NCBI GenBank assembly: GCA_022826865.1
Contig: JAJDUC010000125.1
Span: forward strand, 1-36,091
Length of the DNA stretch: 36,091 nucleotides
Reading direction: 5' to 3'
Origin: Anaerolineae bacterium
Lineage (GTDB): Bacteria > Chloroflexota > Anaerolineae > Aggregatilineales > Phototrophicaceae
Position 1 is the first letter of the stretch. Each line of letters begins with the position of its first letter. Below the pieces are notes generated by a model that was not told where the DNA came from, ran no database searches, and saw nothing but the letters and a program-made list of their open reading frames with translations. Below, piece by piece: positions 7,860 to 16,009 of this stretch. Position numbers and translations under genes: made by a program.

Positions 7860-8258
7860 ATGATCAAATTCATTGTCCTGTTTCGACAACCGGAAGACGT
7901 CGAATCATTCGAAAATGTCTTTCAAGACTTCCTGGCATTGGTCGAGCGCATGCCCAACATCTTGCGCCGGCAAGTCGTTCACATCACGGGCAGCCCCCAG
8001 GGCAGTCCCGAATTTCACCGCATCCTCGAAATCTATTTCGAGTCGACCGATAGTCAGCGGGAAGCCTTGATGTCGGCCGTCGGCCAGGAAGCCGGCGCCG
8101 AGCTCAGGCGCCTGCCTGACGGTTCTGTGCAATTGCTCTTCGCTGATGTCTACGAAGAGGAAGGCGGCAGCACAGAGCAGCCGAAAACTGAAGCGGGCGG
8201 GGAAAGCGCAAGCGACGAAGCCCTGAGCGATACGATCACAACATCAAGCCCCGACTGA
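7860..8258 (+). CDS. EthD-domain protein
   Basis: From ATG 7860 the product (132 aa) begins MIKFIVLFRQPEDVESFENV and continues with VERMPNILRRQVVHITGSP, LEIYFESTDSQREALMS and RRLPDGSVQLLFADVYEE. This is the EthD/dimeric alpha-beta-barrel fold, small proteins that often pair with oxidoreductases or act as stand-alone dimers. A variable acidic/serine tail of about 35 residues follows. No strong ribosome-binding site is seen; an upstream in-frame ATG at 7821 would add 13 unconvincing residues. It is divergent from the UxaA gene and its last 15 bases overlap the end of the convergent uracil-DNA glycosylase gene. Confidence 0.85.
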   Translation: MIKFIVLFRQPEDVESFENVFQDFLALVERMPNILRRQVVHITGSPQGSPEFHRILEIYFESTDSQREALMSAVGQEAGAELRRLPDGSVQLLFADVYEEEGGSTEQPKTEAGGESASDEALSDTITTSSPD

Positions 8259-8903
8259 AAACAGCTCGGTGAGCCCGGCCGCGAAGTCCTTCTTGCCGCC
8301 ATGCGCGGGATGCCGCACAAGTTGAAAGTCCAGCCCTTGGGCGAGCAGCGCTTCCTGCGCGACCCGGCCCACAGCGACAATCTGCTCAAACTGCCACAAG
8401 TCCAGCAAGCGCCGCAGAAAGAATGTGCCCAGTTCCATCTCCGCCCGGCGCGGCCTGCGATTGCTGAGCGGCTGCCCGGCCTTGTGCGGATGAAAGGGAA
8501 AGGTATTCCAAATGACGGGCAGCGCCTTCAGTTCAGCGAGCGTATGCCACAGGATCGTCGCCGACTGTTCGCCGTATACCCGCTGGAAGCCGGGGTCAGC
8601 GACATCTTGATATCCCGATTCCCGGCCGAACATATTCAGCCCGGGGATACCCTCCAGCAAGACTTTTCGGCTGGTCACCGGCACGCCGGTCAAGCGGCAG
8701 CCGCGATAACCCGGCGCCTCCAGCACCAGCAGCGCCGACGCGCCGCGCGCCGCCAGCGCGCGCAGATACAAGCGCAAGTTCTCGCGCCGGATCGCGTTAT
8801 TCTTTTCGCCCGGCGCATATTCGTTAAAGGCGTCACCCGCCAATTCGGCCCGGGACAGGTCATGAATGAGCGCGTCGATGTCGCTATCTCTGGGCGTCAA
8901 CAT
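8244..8903 (-). CDS. Uracil-DNA glycosylase superfamily protein
   Basis: Motif A appears as LLVLEAPGYRGCRLTGVP, the form found in a common bacterial branch of the uracil-DNA glycosylase superfamily. A WNTFPFHPH segment follows and motif B is LVRHPAHGGKKDF, the DNA-intercalating loop region. The product is 219 aa, normal for this branch. The role would be excision of uracil or a related damaged base; exact lesion specificity cannot be read. ATG 8903 has GGCAGGA very close upstream, and the adjacent TTG at codon 2 would give better spacing, so the start is uncertain by one codon. It overlaps the EthD gene tail-to-tail by 15 bases. Confidence 0.88.
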   Translation of the reverse strand: MLTPRDSDIDALIHDLSRAELAGDAFNEYAPGEKNNAIRRENLRLYLRALAARGASALLVLEAPGYRGCRLTGVPVTSRKVLLEGIPGLNMFGRESGYQDVADPGFQRVYGEQSATILWHTLAELKALPVIWNTFPFHPHKAGQPLSNRRPRRAEMELGTFFLRRLLDLWQFEQIVAVGRVAQEALLAQGLDFQLVRHPAHGGKKDFAAGLTELFSVGA

Positions 8904-9150
8904 GTCCTGCCTTGAGCCGCCATTCCGGCTGCTTCTGTCGATTGATTTGGAGATGTATCAACAGAATTGTAACGCAGACGACGCCAGGCGGCGCGAACTG
9001 GCCAGCACAAAAAAGCAAACGTTACCCGCGGGCGCATCAGCGGGCGGCGCAGGTCTTGGAAAACGCCTGTTTCGGCACTATATTAAGATCAGGATGGAAT
9101 GCCGAATATGGCGCGATATTGCAAAGCGCAAGGCGGTTTGCGGGCAGCGT

Positions 9151-10581
9151 ATGATGACTCGTTGGCAGCTTCTGATTTGTCTATTTTTTGTCGCACAGCT
9201 TGCTTTCGCGCAGGCGCAGCCTCGCGATTACGCCATTTCGTCGCCGCGTGTGAGCTTCGCCGATGACGGGACGACCGCCGTGGTTTCCTTCGCGGTCAGC
9301 AATCAAGGCGGCGACGCCATCGACGCATCGCAGGTGATCATCGCCGAGTATCAGTCCGGGCGCGTAGAAGTCAGCGAGCATCTGCCCGCGCTGGCGGCCG
9401 GTCAAGAGCGGGACTTCAGCCTTCGACTGCCTTTGGCCGGCTGGGCGACAGAGGGCATCATCTCCTTCAAGATCGAAGCCGGCATTGATCAGTATGAATT
9501 GGCCGGCAGCCAGATCGCGCGTAACAATCTGCAGTTGTTCAACATTGACTTGGGCGCCGCGCGGGCGGGGTCCGGCGATCCGCCAGGCACAGCGAGCGCA
9601 CCGCCCCCGGCGCCGGCTTACGACTTGTATATTCCGATCGTGAACCTGGGACTGAATTTCAATGCGGACGGCATCGAACTGAACCAGCGCTTCATCACAA
9701 GCCGGGAGATTTTTATCGGCTTCGGCCTTTTTATCGCAGCGCTGTTTTGCCTCTGGCTGCTGAGCTTGGTCCTGCGTCTCATCTTCCGGCGTCCGCCGAC
9801 TTTTGATACCTGGCGGCCACCCTACGCTGTGAATACCTGGTACGATCCCAACTCGGCGATGGGCCGCCGCCAAAGCTGGCAGTTCCACGCCCAGAACAGC
9901 ATCATCAGCGCGCCACAGGCGCCCGATCAAGTGACAGTCATCAAGCGGCTGACCGACAGTCGCGGCGGCGGCGCCGGCGACTGGCAGGCGACCGCTCTGC
10001 GCACCGAGCAATACGACATCTACGGGCGCATCAGCCGCAGTGAAGTCATCATGCCGAGATCAATAATCCGGCAACTCAATACCCTGGCGCGGCGCGCTTC
10101 CAGCATGGACAGTCGGGAATTAACCAAGGCCGCCGCCGCAATCGCGAAGCGCCTGGCCAAGCAAACGTTATCCGGCATCGAAAAACAGAATCTGATGCTG
10201 CCGATCGCGCTTGACATGCGCTTCGAAGGCGAAGCGGACCTGGCGCGCGTCCATTTCGAACTATATCAATATCGCGATGACGCCTGGCACATAATCGACA
10301 GCTGGGAGCCAGAGCTGGGCCAGATCGGCGCGCGTATTCCCGAGCAATTCACCTTCGCGCTGAATGGGCAGTTGCCCGGTGAAAGCAGGCGCGAATTCAT
10401 TGCGCGTTTGCAAGAGGACTTTGCGCAACTGCTGATGGGCATATACCAGCAAACGCAAGCGCATCCGCCAGCAAGCGCCGAATCGCCCGAGGGCCAGCCG
10501 GCGGATGCGGACCCGATAACCGATAGCAGCCTGCGCATTGGCGACCTGTTGGACTCCGACGATGAGACCGATAAAACCTAG
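9151..10581 (+). CDS. Signal-peptide protein with CARDB/Ig-like domain and one membrane segment
   Basis: The product (476 aa) opens with a clear signal sequence (MMTRWQLLICLFFVAQLAFA, predicted cleavage near AFAQA). An extracytoplasmic beta-sandwich follows at about residues 28-125, with the CARDB-like pattern VVSFAVSNQGGDAID, LPALAAGQERDFSLRL and NNLQLFNIDL. A Pro/Ala linker leads to a hydrophobic segment at about 187-214 (IFIGFGLFIAALFCLWLLSL), followed by basic residues. The remaining ~260 residues should be cytoplasmic and contain an alpha-helical mixed domain (LTKAAAAIAKRLAKQTLSG) that I do not recognise. This looks like a membrane-spanning sensor or adaptor. The frame opens earlier, at 8866, but the signal peptide fixes the start at 9151 or 9154. 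Confidence 0.85.
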   Translation: MMTRWQLLICLFFVAQLAFAQAQPRDYAISSPRVSFADDGTTAVVSFAVSNQGGDAIDASQVIIAEYQSGRVEVSEHLPALAAGQERDFSLRLPLAGWATEGIISFKIEAGIDQYELAGSQIARNNLQLFNIDLGAARAGSGDPPGTASAPPPAPAYDLYIPIVNLGLNFNADGIELNQRFITSREIFIGFGLFIAALFCLWLLSLVLRLIFRRPPTFDTWRPPYAVNTWYDPNSAMGRRQSWQFHAQNSIISAPQAPDQVTVIKRLTDSRGGGAGDWQATALRTEQYDIYGRISRSEVIMPRSIIRQLNTLARRASSMDSRELTKAAAAIAKRLAKQTLSGIEKQNLMLPIALDMRFEGEADLARVHFELYQYRDDAWHIIDSWEPELGQIGARIPEQFTFALNGQLPGESRREFIARLQEDFAQLLMGIYQQTQAHPPASAESPEGQPADADPITDSSLRIGDLLDSDDETDKT

Positions 10582-10626
10582 CCAGCGCCGTTTGGCGCAA
10601 GAACGACCCAATTCAGAGAGGAGAGC

Positions 10627-11043
10627 ATGACGATGTCCGCGAAAATCCCCGATAACCTGAAGGACCTGCTTGAGCGGCCGATTGTTGTCGCCTTCGCTAC
10701 CAGCAATCCCGATGGTCAGCCGCAGGTGACGCCGGTCTGGGCGAGCCTGGAAGGCGACCAGGTTTGGATTAATTCGGCCCTGGGGCGGCGCAAAGATCGC
10801 AATATCAGAAAGAACCCCAAAGTCACCGTTCTGGCAGTTGACCCGGAGAATGACTTTCACTGGGCCGAGATCCGCGGCGAGGTGGTCGAGTTTGATGAGA
10901 CCGACGCGGCCGTCGGCCATATCAACAAGCTATCCGGCATTTACGCTGGCAATGAAGACTACTATTCTTTTAATCCCGAAGGCAAGGGACAGGAAACGCG
11001 GGTCATCTACAAGATCCAGCCGACCAGAGTCAACGGGATGTAA
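10627..11043 (+). CDS. PPOX-class F420/FMN-dependent oxidoreductase
   Basis: A 138-residue split-barrel protein of the pyridoxamine-phosphate-oxidase-like superfamily. It shows the pattern of F420-dependent members (Rv1155 type): PIVVAFATSNPDGQPQVTPV, then WINSALGRRKDRNIRKNPKV and an EIRGEVVEF strand. Such enzymes bind flavin or F420 and reduce varied substrates; the cofactor here is inferred from family resemblance only. AGAGGAGAGC lies immediately upstream. ATG 10627 and ATG 10633 are both possible, the second having the more usual spacing. It converges on nadE with only 5 bases between the stops. Confidence 0.9.
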   Translation: MTMSAKIPDNLKDLLERPIVVAFATSNPDGQPQVTPVWASLEGDQVWINSALGRRKDRNIRKNPKVTVLAVDPENDFHWAEIRGEVVEFDETDAAVGHINKLSGIYAGNEDYYSFNPEGKGQETRVIYKIQPTRVNGM

Positions 11044-11048
11044 GGGCC

Positions 11049-11915
11049 TCAAACGCGCCCGGCGCGCCCGGTGTAATCGCGCAGATACAAGAAATCGTGC
11101 CCGATACTGCGCTTGCTCAACTTGGCGATATTGGGCATGGTGCGCTTGTAATGGTTAGCTTTGACCCGCTCCCATATCCTGTCGACGAAGGCGCGGTCAA
11201 AGCCTTCCTCCGCCACTTCAGCTACGGTATAGCGCTCGTCGACCAGAAGGAACAGCACCTGGTCCGCTTGATTGTAGGTGAAGCCCAATTCGTCTTCGTC
11301 GGTCTGCCCGACCCATAAATCGGCAGACGGCGGCTTGTCGAGGATGGACTTCGGCAGGCCTAGATAACGCGCCATCTGCCGCACTTGATACTTGTACAGA
11401 TCCGCGATTGGATGCAAGGCGACGCCGCTGTCGCCGTAGATGGTGCTGTATCCCAGCAAGAATTCAGTCTTGTTGCTGGTGCCCATCACCAGCCCCCCCC
11501 AAGCCATCGACTGATCGTAAAGCGCGGTCATGCGCAGCCGCGCCATAATGTTGCCCTTGCGCAAGGCGCTCATCTCGGGAAAGCGCTCAATCAAGGGATC
11601 GGCCATTTCGCTTATTGATACGGTTTGATGCGCAAGGCCCAGGTCTTCGATTACGGCTTCGGCATCACTCAGGCTTTCCGCTGAGGACGTGCGATAAGGC
11701 ATACGCAATGCGAGAACGTTCTCCGCGCCCAAAGCCTGCGCCGATAGATATGCCGCCACCGCCGAATCTATGCCGCCGGAAAGGCCGATCACCGCCCGCG
11801 CCATGCCGGCTTTAGTGATGCTGTCGCGGATGAAACCGGTCAAGATGCGCGTCGCGAGGGCGGTGTTAATCTTGAGCCGCGGCAGGATTGAGTTCGCGGA
11901 TTCAGCGGTCAACAC
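11049..11915 (-). CDS. nadE: NAD(+) synthetase, ammonia-type
   Basis: Catalyses ATP-dependent amidation of deamido-NAD to NAD, the last step of NAD biosynthesis. The PP-loop SGGIDSA appears near residue 45. Other hallmarks are MGTSNKTEFLLGYSTIYGD, HPIADLYKYQVRQMARYLG, and the KPPSADLW then GQTDEDELG segment contacting the substrate. At 288 residues there is no N-terminal nitrilase/glutaminase domain, so it should use free ammonia. The gene begins 6 bases after the upstream 119-aa gene, so the two form an operon. Confidence 0.96.
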   Translation of the reverse strand: MLTAESANSILPRLKINTALATRILTGFIRDSITKAGMARAVIGLSGGIDSAVAAYLSAQALGAENVLALRMPYRTSSAESLSDAEAVIEDLGLAHQTVSISEMADPLIERFPEMSALRKGNIMARLRMTALYDQSMAWGGLVMGTSNKTEFLLGYSTIYGDSGVALHPIADLYKYQVRQMARYLGLPKSILDKPPSADLWVGQTDEDELGFTYNQADQVLFLLVDERYTVAEVAEEGFDRAFVDRIWERVKANHYKRTMPNIAKLSKRSIGHDFLYLRDYTGRAGRV

Positions 11916-11921
11916 GGCGCC

Positions 11922-12281
11922 TCAACCTTCAGCGGCGAGCGACTGCAAGGAATAATGTGTGATCTGATGCGGGTAGCTTTCATTGACATTCATTCGCAAG
12001 CGCAAACGCGCCCGGCCCTTCTCGCCGATCAGGACCAGCCGGATCGCATAATCTTGAGCGTCTTCCACTTCAATCACTTTCAAACGGCCATGAAGCCGCC
12101 GCGTCGCCTTGAGATCCAGCAGGCGGCGCTCGATCGGGTTCTCCATCAGCACCAGGTCGTAGTAGCCACTGCGCATGAATCCGCGCAACTTGCGGAAATC
12201 ACCCGCGTTGTAATAGCGCATCTGCGCGATAAAACGCCGACCAGCTTTACTCGCGCCGATTAATTGCTTAAGTTCACTCAT
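11922..12281 (-). CDS. Hypothetical protein upstream of nadE, possibly NTF2-like
   Basis: 119 residues from ATG 12281 (MSELKQLIGASKAGRRFIAQ). The order of a helix pair ending YYNAGDFRKLRGFM, an Arg-rich helix, then four strands (LKVIEVED, YAIRLVLIGEK, ARLRLRMNVNES, HQITHYSLQSL) is like small NTF2-like domains that precede hydrolases in metagenomic Chloroflexota; this is fold guessing, not a family match. The frame continues 9 codons upstream to 12308 without an obvious ribosome-binding site. The 6-base gap to nadE implies cotranscription, yet nothing in the sequence explains a link to NAD synthesis. Confidence 0.72.
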   Translation of the reverse strand: MSELKQLIGASKAGRRFIAQMRYYNAGDFRKLRGFMRSGYYDLVLMENPIERRLLDLKATRRLHGRLKVIEVEDAQDYAIRLVLIGEKGRARLRLRMNVNESYPHQITHYSLQSLAAEG

Positions 12282-12413
12282 CGCTCGCGGTCTGCAACCG
12301 GCTTTCACTGGCGTCCAGCCAGGGGCTCTTACGAGCCGAGCATATCATAACACATGCCATTCAAAATCAGGTAAGATATGCCCTGAATGCGCCAAAGGCG
12401 GCGGGGAGACAGA

Positions 12414-13250
12414 ATGGCCGACAGACTGAGGGAAATCCAGCGGGCGCTGGATGGCTTCCGGATGGAAGAGGCGCGGGACTTGGCTCGCGCGCAGCTCAAC
12501 GAAGAACCCAGCGCCGCCGCCTATTATCTGGCTTCGCAAGCGGCGCTGAACCACGGGCAACGCGTCGAATACCTGCATAAGGCGCTTGAGCTCGATCCGG
12601 CATACTCTCCAGCCCGGGAAGAATTGAGCGACATCGCCATGCCGGCCGCGGAAGAATCTAGCGACATCGCCTTGCCGGCCGCGGAAGAACTGAGCGTACC
12701 GGCCCGGGCCGACGCAGAGCCTGGCAAGCCGAATGCCAAGCGGGAAGAGCAAGCCGAAGCGCCTGAAAACGCAGACAGTACGTCCGATGTCAAACTGGCC
12801 GGTTTGACCAGGCGCTTCCTCGCGCTCACTATCGATGCCTTCATTGTCGCCATCGCGACATTTGCCGTCATGGCCGTGAACGATTCTTTCGCGCCGCTCT
12901 ACGACGCGATGTACAGCGCCGACGACCTGTCCATTTCGGCGGCATTCAACCAATTTCAGACCGATACCATCGCTGTGAATCTGCTGGTCAGCGCCTTATA
13001 CAATGTCGCTTTTATGACCTTGCTAAACGGCCAGACGCTGGGGAAGGTCCTGTTCAAAATGCGGGTGGTCAAGAAGAACGGCCGGCGCATCTCGTTATTG
13101 GATGCGCTCTTGCGCAATGTCTTCGGCTACACCGTCAGCCAGATCTTCTTGCTGGGATATCTCTGGGCGATCTTTGATGAAGAACAGCAAGCCTGGCACG
13201 ACAAGATGGCGGGCACTGTTGTTGTGGACGAGCGTATTGAGACAGCTTGA
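12414..13250 (+). CDS. RDD-family membrane protein with TPR-like N-terminus
   Basis: 278 residues. The N-terminal ~65 residues resemble a short helical TPR-like region (FRMEEARDLARAQL, VEYLHKALELDPAYSPAREE). A Glu/Ala/Pro linker encoded by a 33-base tandem repeat follows, then an RDD domain: TRRFLALTIDAFIVAIATFA with the Arg and Asp of the family name, a second membrane segment (IAVNLLVSALYNVAFMTLL), NGQTLGKVLFKMRVVKKNG, and a third near FGYTVSQIFLLGYLWAIFDE ending in WHDKMAGTVVV. RDD proteins are poorly understood; some have proposed transport roles. GGGGAG 7 bases upstream fixes ATG 12414. It is divergent from the nadE operon. Confidence 0.9.
   Translation: MADRLREIQRALDGFRMEEARDLARAQLNEEPSAAAYYLASQAALNHGQRVEYLHKALELDPAYSPAREELSDIAMPAAEESSDIALPAAEELSVPARADAEPGKPNAKREEQAEAPENADSTSDVKLAGLTRRFLALTIDAFIVAIATFAVMAVNDSFAPLYDAMYSADDLSISAAFNQFQTDTIAVNLLVSALYNVAFMTLLNGQTLGKVLFKMRVVKKNGRRISLLDALLRNVFGYTVSQIFLLGYLWAIFDEEQQAWHDKMAGTVVVDERIETA
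12618..12696 (+). repeat. 33-bp in-frame tandem repeat (about 2.4 units) in the RDD gene linker
   Basis: Units at 12618-12650 and 12651-12683 are nearly identical, and a third begins at 12684 but breaks off after 13 bases. They encode EELSDIAMPAA / EESSDIALPAA / EELS. The unit is a multiple of three, so copy-number change would only lengthen or shorten the linker. Confidence 0.9.
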
Positions 13251-13304
13251 CAGGGCCATTCTTGCAGGCGCTGGTAATGTATCCATTTTGCTTGACATAG
13301 TCTG

Positions 13305-13328
13305 GTAGAGGCGACCCTTGGGTCGCCC
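13305..13328. repeat. Partial palindromic repeat (hairpin 1 only)
   Basis: GTAGAGGCGACCC-TT-GGGTCGCCCG forms an 8-bp perfect hairpin (13310-13327). It has the same GTAG(G/A)GGCG...CGCCCG frame as hairpin 1 of the full elements at 1-94 and 35944-36037, but the second hairpin is absent. It lies in the 3-prime region between the RDD gene and the convergent HisD-like gene. Confidence 0.6.
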
Positions 13329-13398
13329 GCAAGTAAGCCGCAAAAAACGATATGCATTTTTTAATTACTTACTGGTGTTTAATGGAGAGCGTCCAACC

Positions 13399-13575
13399 AT
13401 GTACGAACCATTGCCTGACGAAAAAGCGCTAATCAATCGCGCCCACGCGCTCGAACTGGATGAGCGCCACTGCATTTCGTCATTATCTGGCAAAGCGCCA
13501 AGAGTCGAGCACGACGGCTCTAGCCGCCCCCATAGCGCCGGACGCGCAGATCACATTGCGCCTTGTGACCCATGA
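13399..13575 (+). pseudogene. Weak ORF, possible gene remnant
   Basis: From ATG 13399 the first ~30 residues (MYEPLPDEKALINRAHALEL) look protein-like. The remainder degenerates and the last 56 bases run over the convergent HisD-like gene. GGAGAG lies about 12 bases upstream. This may be the truncated start of a lost gene, a small real gene, or chance; I recognise no family. Confidence 0.25.
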
Positions 13576-14800
13576 AACCTTCGAGGTCACAGAGGCGACT
13601 GCCGTATTCGCCGATGAGGGCGCTCGCTTCTTCCGTCACCCGCTGATAGGTCACCGTCTTGATGAACTTGCCCACCCATAATCCGCCGGTGTAGCGCCCG
13701 GCTTTTTTGGTCGGCAATGTATGATTGGTGCCAATGACTTTGTCCCCGTAGGCGACATTCGTCTCCGCCCCCAGGAAGAGCGCGCCATAATTCTTCATGT
13801 TTTCGAGGAAGTATTGCGGTTCGCGCGTCAGGATTTGCACGTGCTCGCTGGCGATCTCATCGGCGACCTGGAGCATTTCTTCGTCCGTATCGACCAGGAT
13901 GACCTCGCCATAATCGCGCCAGGCGACGCCGGCCAGATCCGCCGTAGGCAAGCTCTCCAGCTGCCGGCCGATCTCGGCTTCGATGCTCGCGGCAAGTTCC
14001 GGGCTTGTCGTCAGCAAGACGGCCGGAGATGTCGGGCCGTGTTCCGCCTGCCCCAGCAAGTCCACCGCGCAGAGCTCGGCATCGGCAGTCTCGTCGGCGA
14101 CAATCAAGACCTCGGTCGGTCCGGCTAGCAGATCAATCCCAACCAGTCCGAAAAGCTGTCGCTTGGCCTCGGCAACGTAGGCGTTGCCTGGGCCGACCAG
14201 CATATCAACCGCATCAATGTCCAGAGCGCCGTAAGCCATGGCCGCCAGCGCCTGCACACCGCCCAGGATGTAAATCTCGTCGGCGCCGCCGAAGTGTATC
14301 GCGGCGATTGTCGCGGCCGGCATCTCGCCCCGGATCGGTGGCGTGCAAGCGATGATATGGTTGACGCCGGCCGCCTTCGCTGTGACTACACTCATGTGCG
14401 CCGACGCCACCATCGGGTAGCGTCCGCCGGGCACATAGCAGCCGACGCGGCTCACCGGGATATTCTTGTGACCGAGCACGACACCGGGCAGCGTCTCCAC
14501 TTCAATATCCTGCAGCGCCGTCCGTTGCGCCAGGGCGAAATTCCGCACCTGGTCTTGCGCAAATTGGATATCCGATATCGCCTGTTTCGGCAATGTGCCG
14601 ATGATTTGCCGGATTTCTTCGTCAGAAAGCTTGAAGTCGGCCGGGTTCCAATTGTCGAATTTCTGCGACAGATCGCGTACGGCGGCGTCCCCGCGCTCGC
14701 GGATATCGGCCAGGATTCCGCGGACAGTCTGCTGCACCTGGGCATCCTCGTCCGCCCTTTGTTCGATCGGTTTGCCGCGTTTGATGTATCGGATGGCCAT
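13520..14800 (-). CDS. Histidinol dehydrogenase-family enzyme, sulfopropanediol dehydrogenase (HpsN)-like
   Basis: Zinc- and NAD-dependent alcohol dehydrogenase of the HisD fold (426 aa). The core motifs are present: [11 protein letters not shown] supplies the zinc Gln and His, ASEHVQI the catalytic Glu-His pair, [14 protein letters not shown] the zinc Asp and substrate loop, and GHKAQCDLR the C-terminal His. The wording of several segments ([43 protein letters not shown]) follows the HisD paralogue group that contains HpsN, which oxidises 2,3-dihydroxypropane-1-sulfonate to sulfolactate, rather than biosynthetic HisD. The neighbours are not histidine genes. Substrate assignment is inference. 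GAGAG lies 5 bases before ATG 14800. Last gene of a three-gene operon. Confidence 0.88.
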   Translation of the reverse strand: MAIRYIKRGKPIEQRADEDAQVQQTVRGILADIRERGDAAVRDLSQKFDNWNPADFKLSDEEIRQIIGTLPKQAISDIQFAQDQVRNFALAQRTALQDIEVETLPGVVLGHKNIPVSRVGCYVPGGRYPMVASAHMSVVTAKAAGVNHIIACTPPIRGEMPAATIAAIHFGGADEIYILGGVQALAAMAYGALDIDAVDMLVGPGNAYVAEAKRQLFGLVGIDLLAGPTEVLIVADETADAELCAVDLLGQAEHGPTSPAVLLTTSPELAASIEAEIGRQLESLPTADLAGVAWRDYGEVILVDTDEEMLQVADEIASEHVQILTREPQYFLENMKNYGALFLGAETNVAYGDKVIGTNHTLPTKKAGRYTGGLWVGKFIKTVTYQRVTEEASALIGEYGSRLCDLEGFMGHKAQCDLRVRRYGGG

Positions 14801-14844
14801 GATTCTCTCGATTATCAGTGCCTCAGGGTATTAAGCGCTCCCGC

Positions 14845-15993
14845 TCAGGCCCATAGTTTCTCGCTCGCGATTCGCGCGCCTTCGGCCAGGGAACGCAACT
14901 TTGCATAGGCGATATCGGGATGTATGGCGCCGAAGCCGGCAAAGGTGCCGAAACCGCAGTCGGTTCCCGCCAGCACGCGTTCTTTGCCAACGATCGCGCA
15001 ATAACGCTCGATCCGTTCCGCCACCAATTCCGGATGCTCAATGAAGTTGGTCGTTGTATCCAGGCAACCTGGAATCAGGATTTTGTCGTCGGGAATATCG
15101 GCTTCGGCCCAGGTTTGCCATTCATGTTGATGGCGGGGATTGGCGCCCTCGAATTGAATCGCCTGCGGCTTGGTGGAAAACACAATATTGATAATATCGC
15201 GCAGTTCGATATCGTGATGGTGCGGTCCCTCATAATTGCCCCAGCAAAGATGCAAGCGGACGCGGTCGGCCGGCACGTTTTCCAGCGCGTAATTCAGCGC
15301 CTCCACCTGGGCCCGGGCGGCTTTTAGGAACGAGGCGGTATCGGTATCGCGAAACAGGATGTGCCGCCCCATTGCCAGGTCCGGGCAATCCACCTGGAGG
15401 AGCAGGCCAGCTTCCACAATCTTCTCGTATTCGACCTTCAAAACATCGGCCAGCGCCGCCAGGTATTGCTCTTTATTGGGATAATATTCATTAGGCTGAA
15501 AGCCGGCGACAACACCGGGAGACGCGGAATTCATGAAGGCTTCCATGGCGCCGGTTGCCTCTTTGGCGGCCAGTAAATTGGCGATGTCGTTTTCCAGCGG
15601 CGTCAGATCTTTTATCGTGATGGCGTCCCGCACGACCGGCCGATGATATACGGGTGTGCCGCCGGCGTCGGCCAGGCGCTGCTTGTACGCGGGAAAGTCA
15701 TCCAAATCTTGCGGCGTCGCCCGCGGGACATCGGCGATCTCAAAACCTGTGAAGCGATGCCGCATGTAGGTGACATAGCTGATCTTGCTCATCTCGCCAT
15801 CGCTGATGACATCGACGCCGGCTTCCACCTGCTTGGCGGCCACTTCCCGCACCGCTTGCCGCATAACGCGGTCGAATTCGTCTTGATCGTAGGCCTCGTC
15901 CCGATCCTGCGTAAAAAGCTGGTCCACGACGTATTGGGGACGGGGCATGCTGCCGACATGCGTCGTCAGGATTCTTTCGCTGCTGGTAATCAT
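14845..15993 (-). CDS. MetE-like zinc methyltransferase (cobalamin-independent methionine synthase C-terminal family)
   Basis: A single-domain TIM barrel of 382 aa, matching only the catalytic C-terminal half of MetE. It begins with the family signature ILTTHVGSMPRP. VDVISDGEMSKISY follows, and the zinc ligands are conserved: His and Cys in LHLCWGNYEG, Glu in IQFEGANPRH, Cys in LAGTDCGFGTFAG. VDCPDLAMGRH marks the substrate strand. Such stand-alone homologues move methyl or alkyl groups to thiols; known relatives include archaeal methionine synthase and epoxyalkane:coenzyme M transferase. It is middle gene of the operon, 16 bases after the cupin gene and 44 before the HpsN-like gene, pointing to a thiol or sulfonate pathway rather than methionine synthesis (inference). 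Confidence 0.88.
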   Translation of the reverse strand: MITSSERILTTHVGSMPRPQYVVDQLFTQDRDEAYDQDEFDRVMRQAVREVAAKQVEAGVDVISDGEMSKISYVTYMRHRFTGFEIADVPRATPQDLDDFPAYKQRLADAGGTPVYHRPVVRDAITIKDLTPLENDIANLLAAKEATGAMEAFMNSASPGVVAGFQPNEYYPNKEQYLAALADVLKVEYEKIVEAGLLLQVDCPDLAMGRHILFRDTDTASFLKAARAQVEALNYALENVPADRVRLHLCWGNYEGPHHHDIELRDIINIVFSTKPQAIQFEGANPRHQHEWQTWAEADIPDDKILIPGCLDTTTNFIEHPELVAERIERYCAIVGKERVLAGTDCGFGTFAGFGAIHPDIAYAKLRSLAEGARIASEKLWA

Positions 15994-16009
15994 AAGCGCA
16001 TTTCTCTTT

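Noticed and set aside
9181..10011. 276-codon minus-strand open frame over the CARDB-like gene
   Set aside because: The plus strand has a signal peptide, domain pattern and membrane helix; the minus frame has no recognisable motif.
13520..14800. Calling the HisD-like gene hisD of histidine biosynthesis
   Set aside because: No other his gene is near and several segments follow the HpsN paralogue group; the biosynthetic role is not supported, though not excluded.
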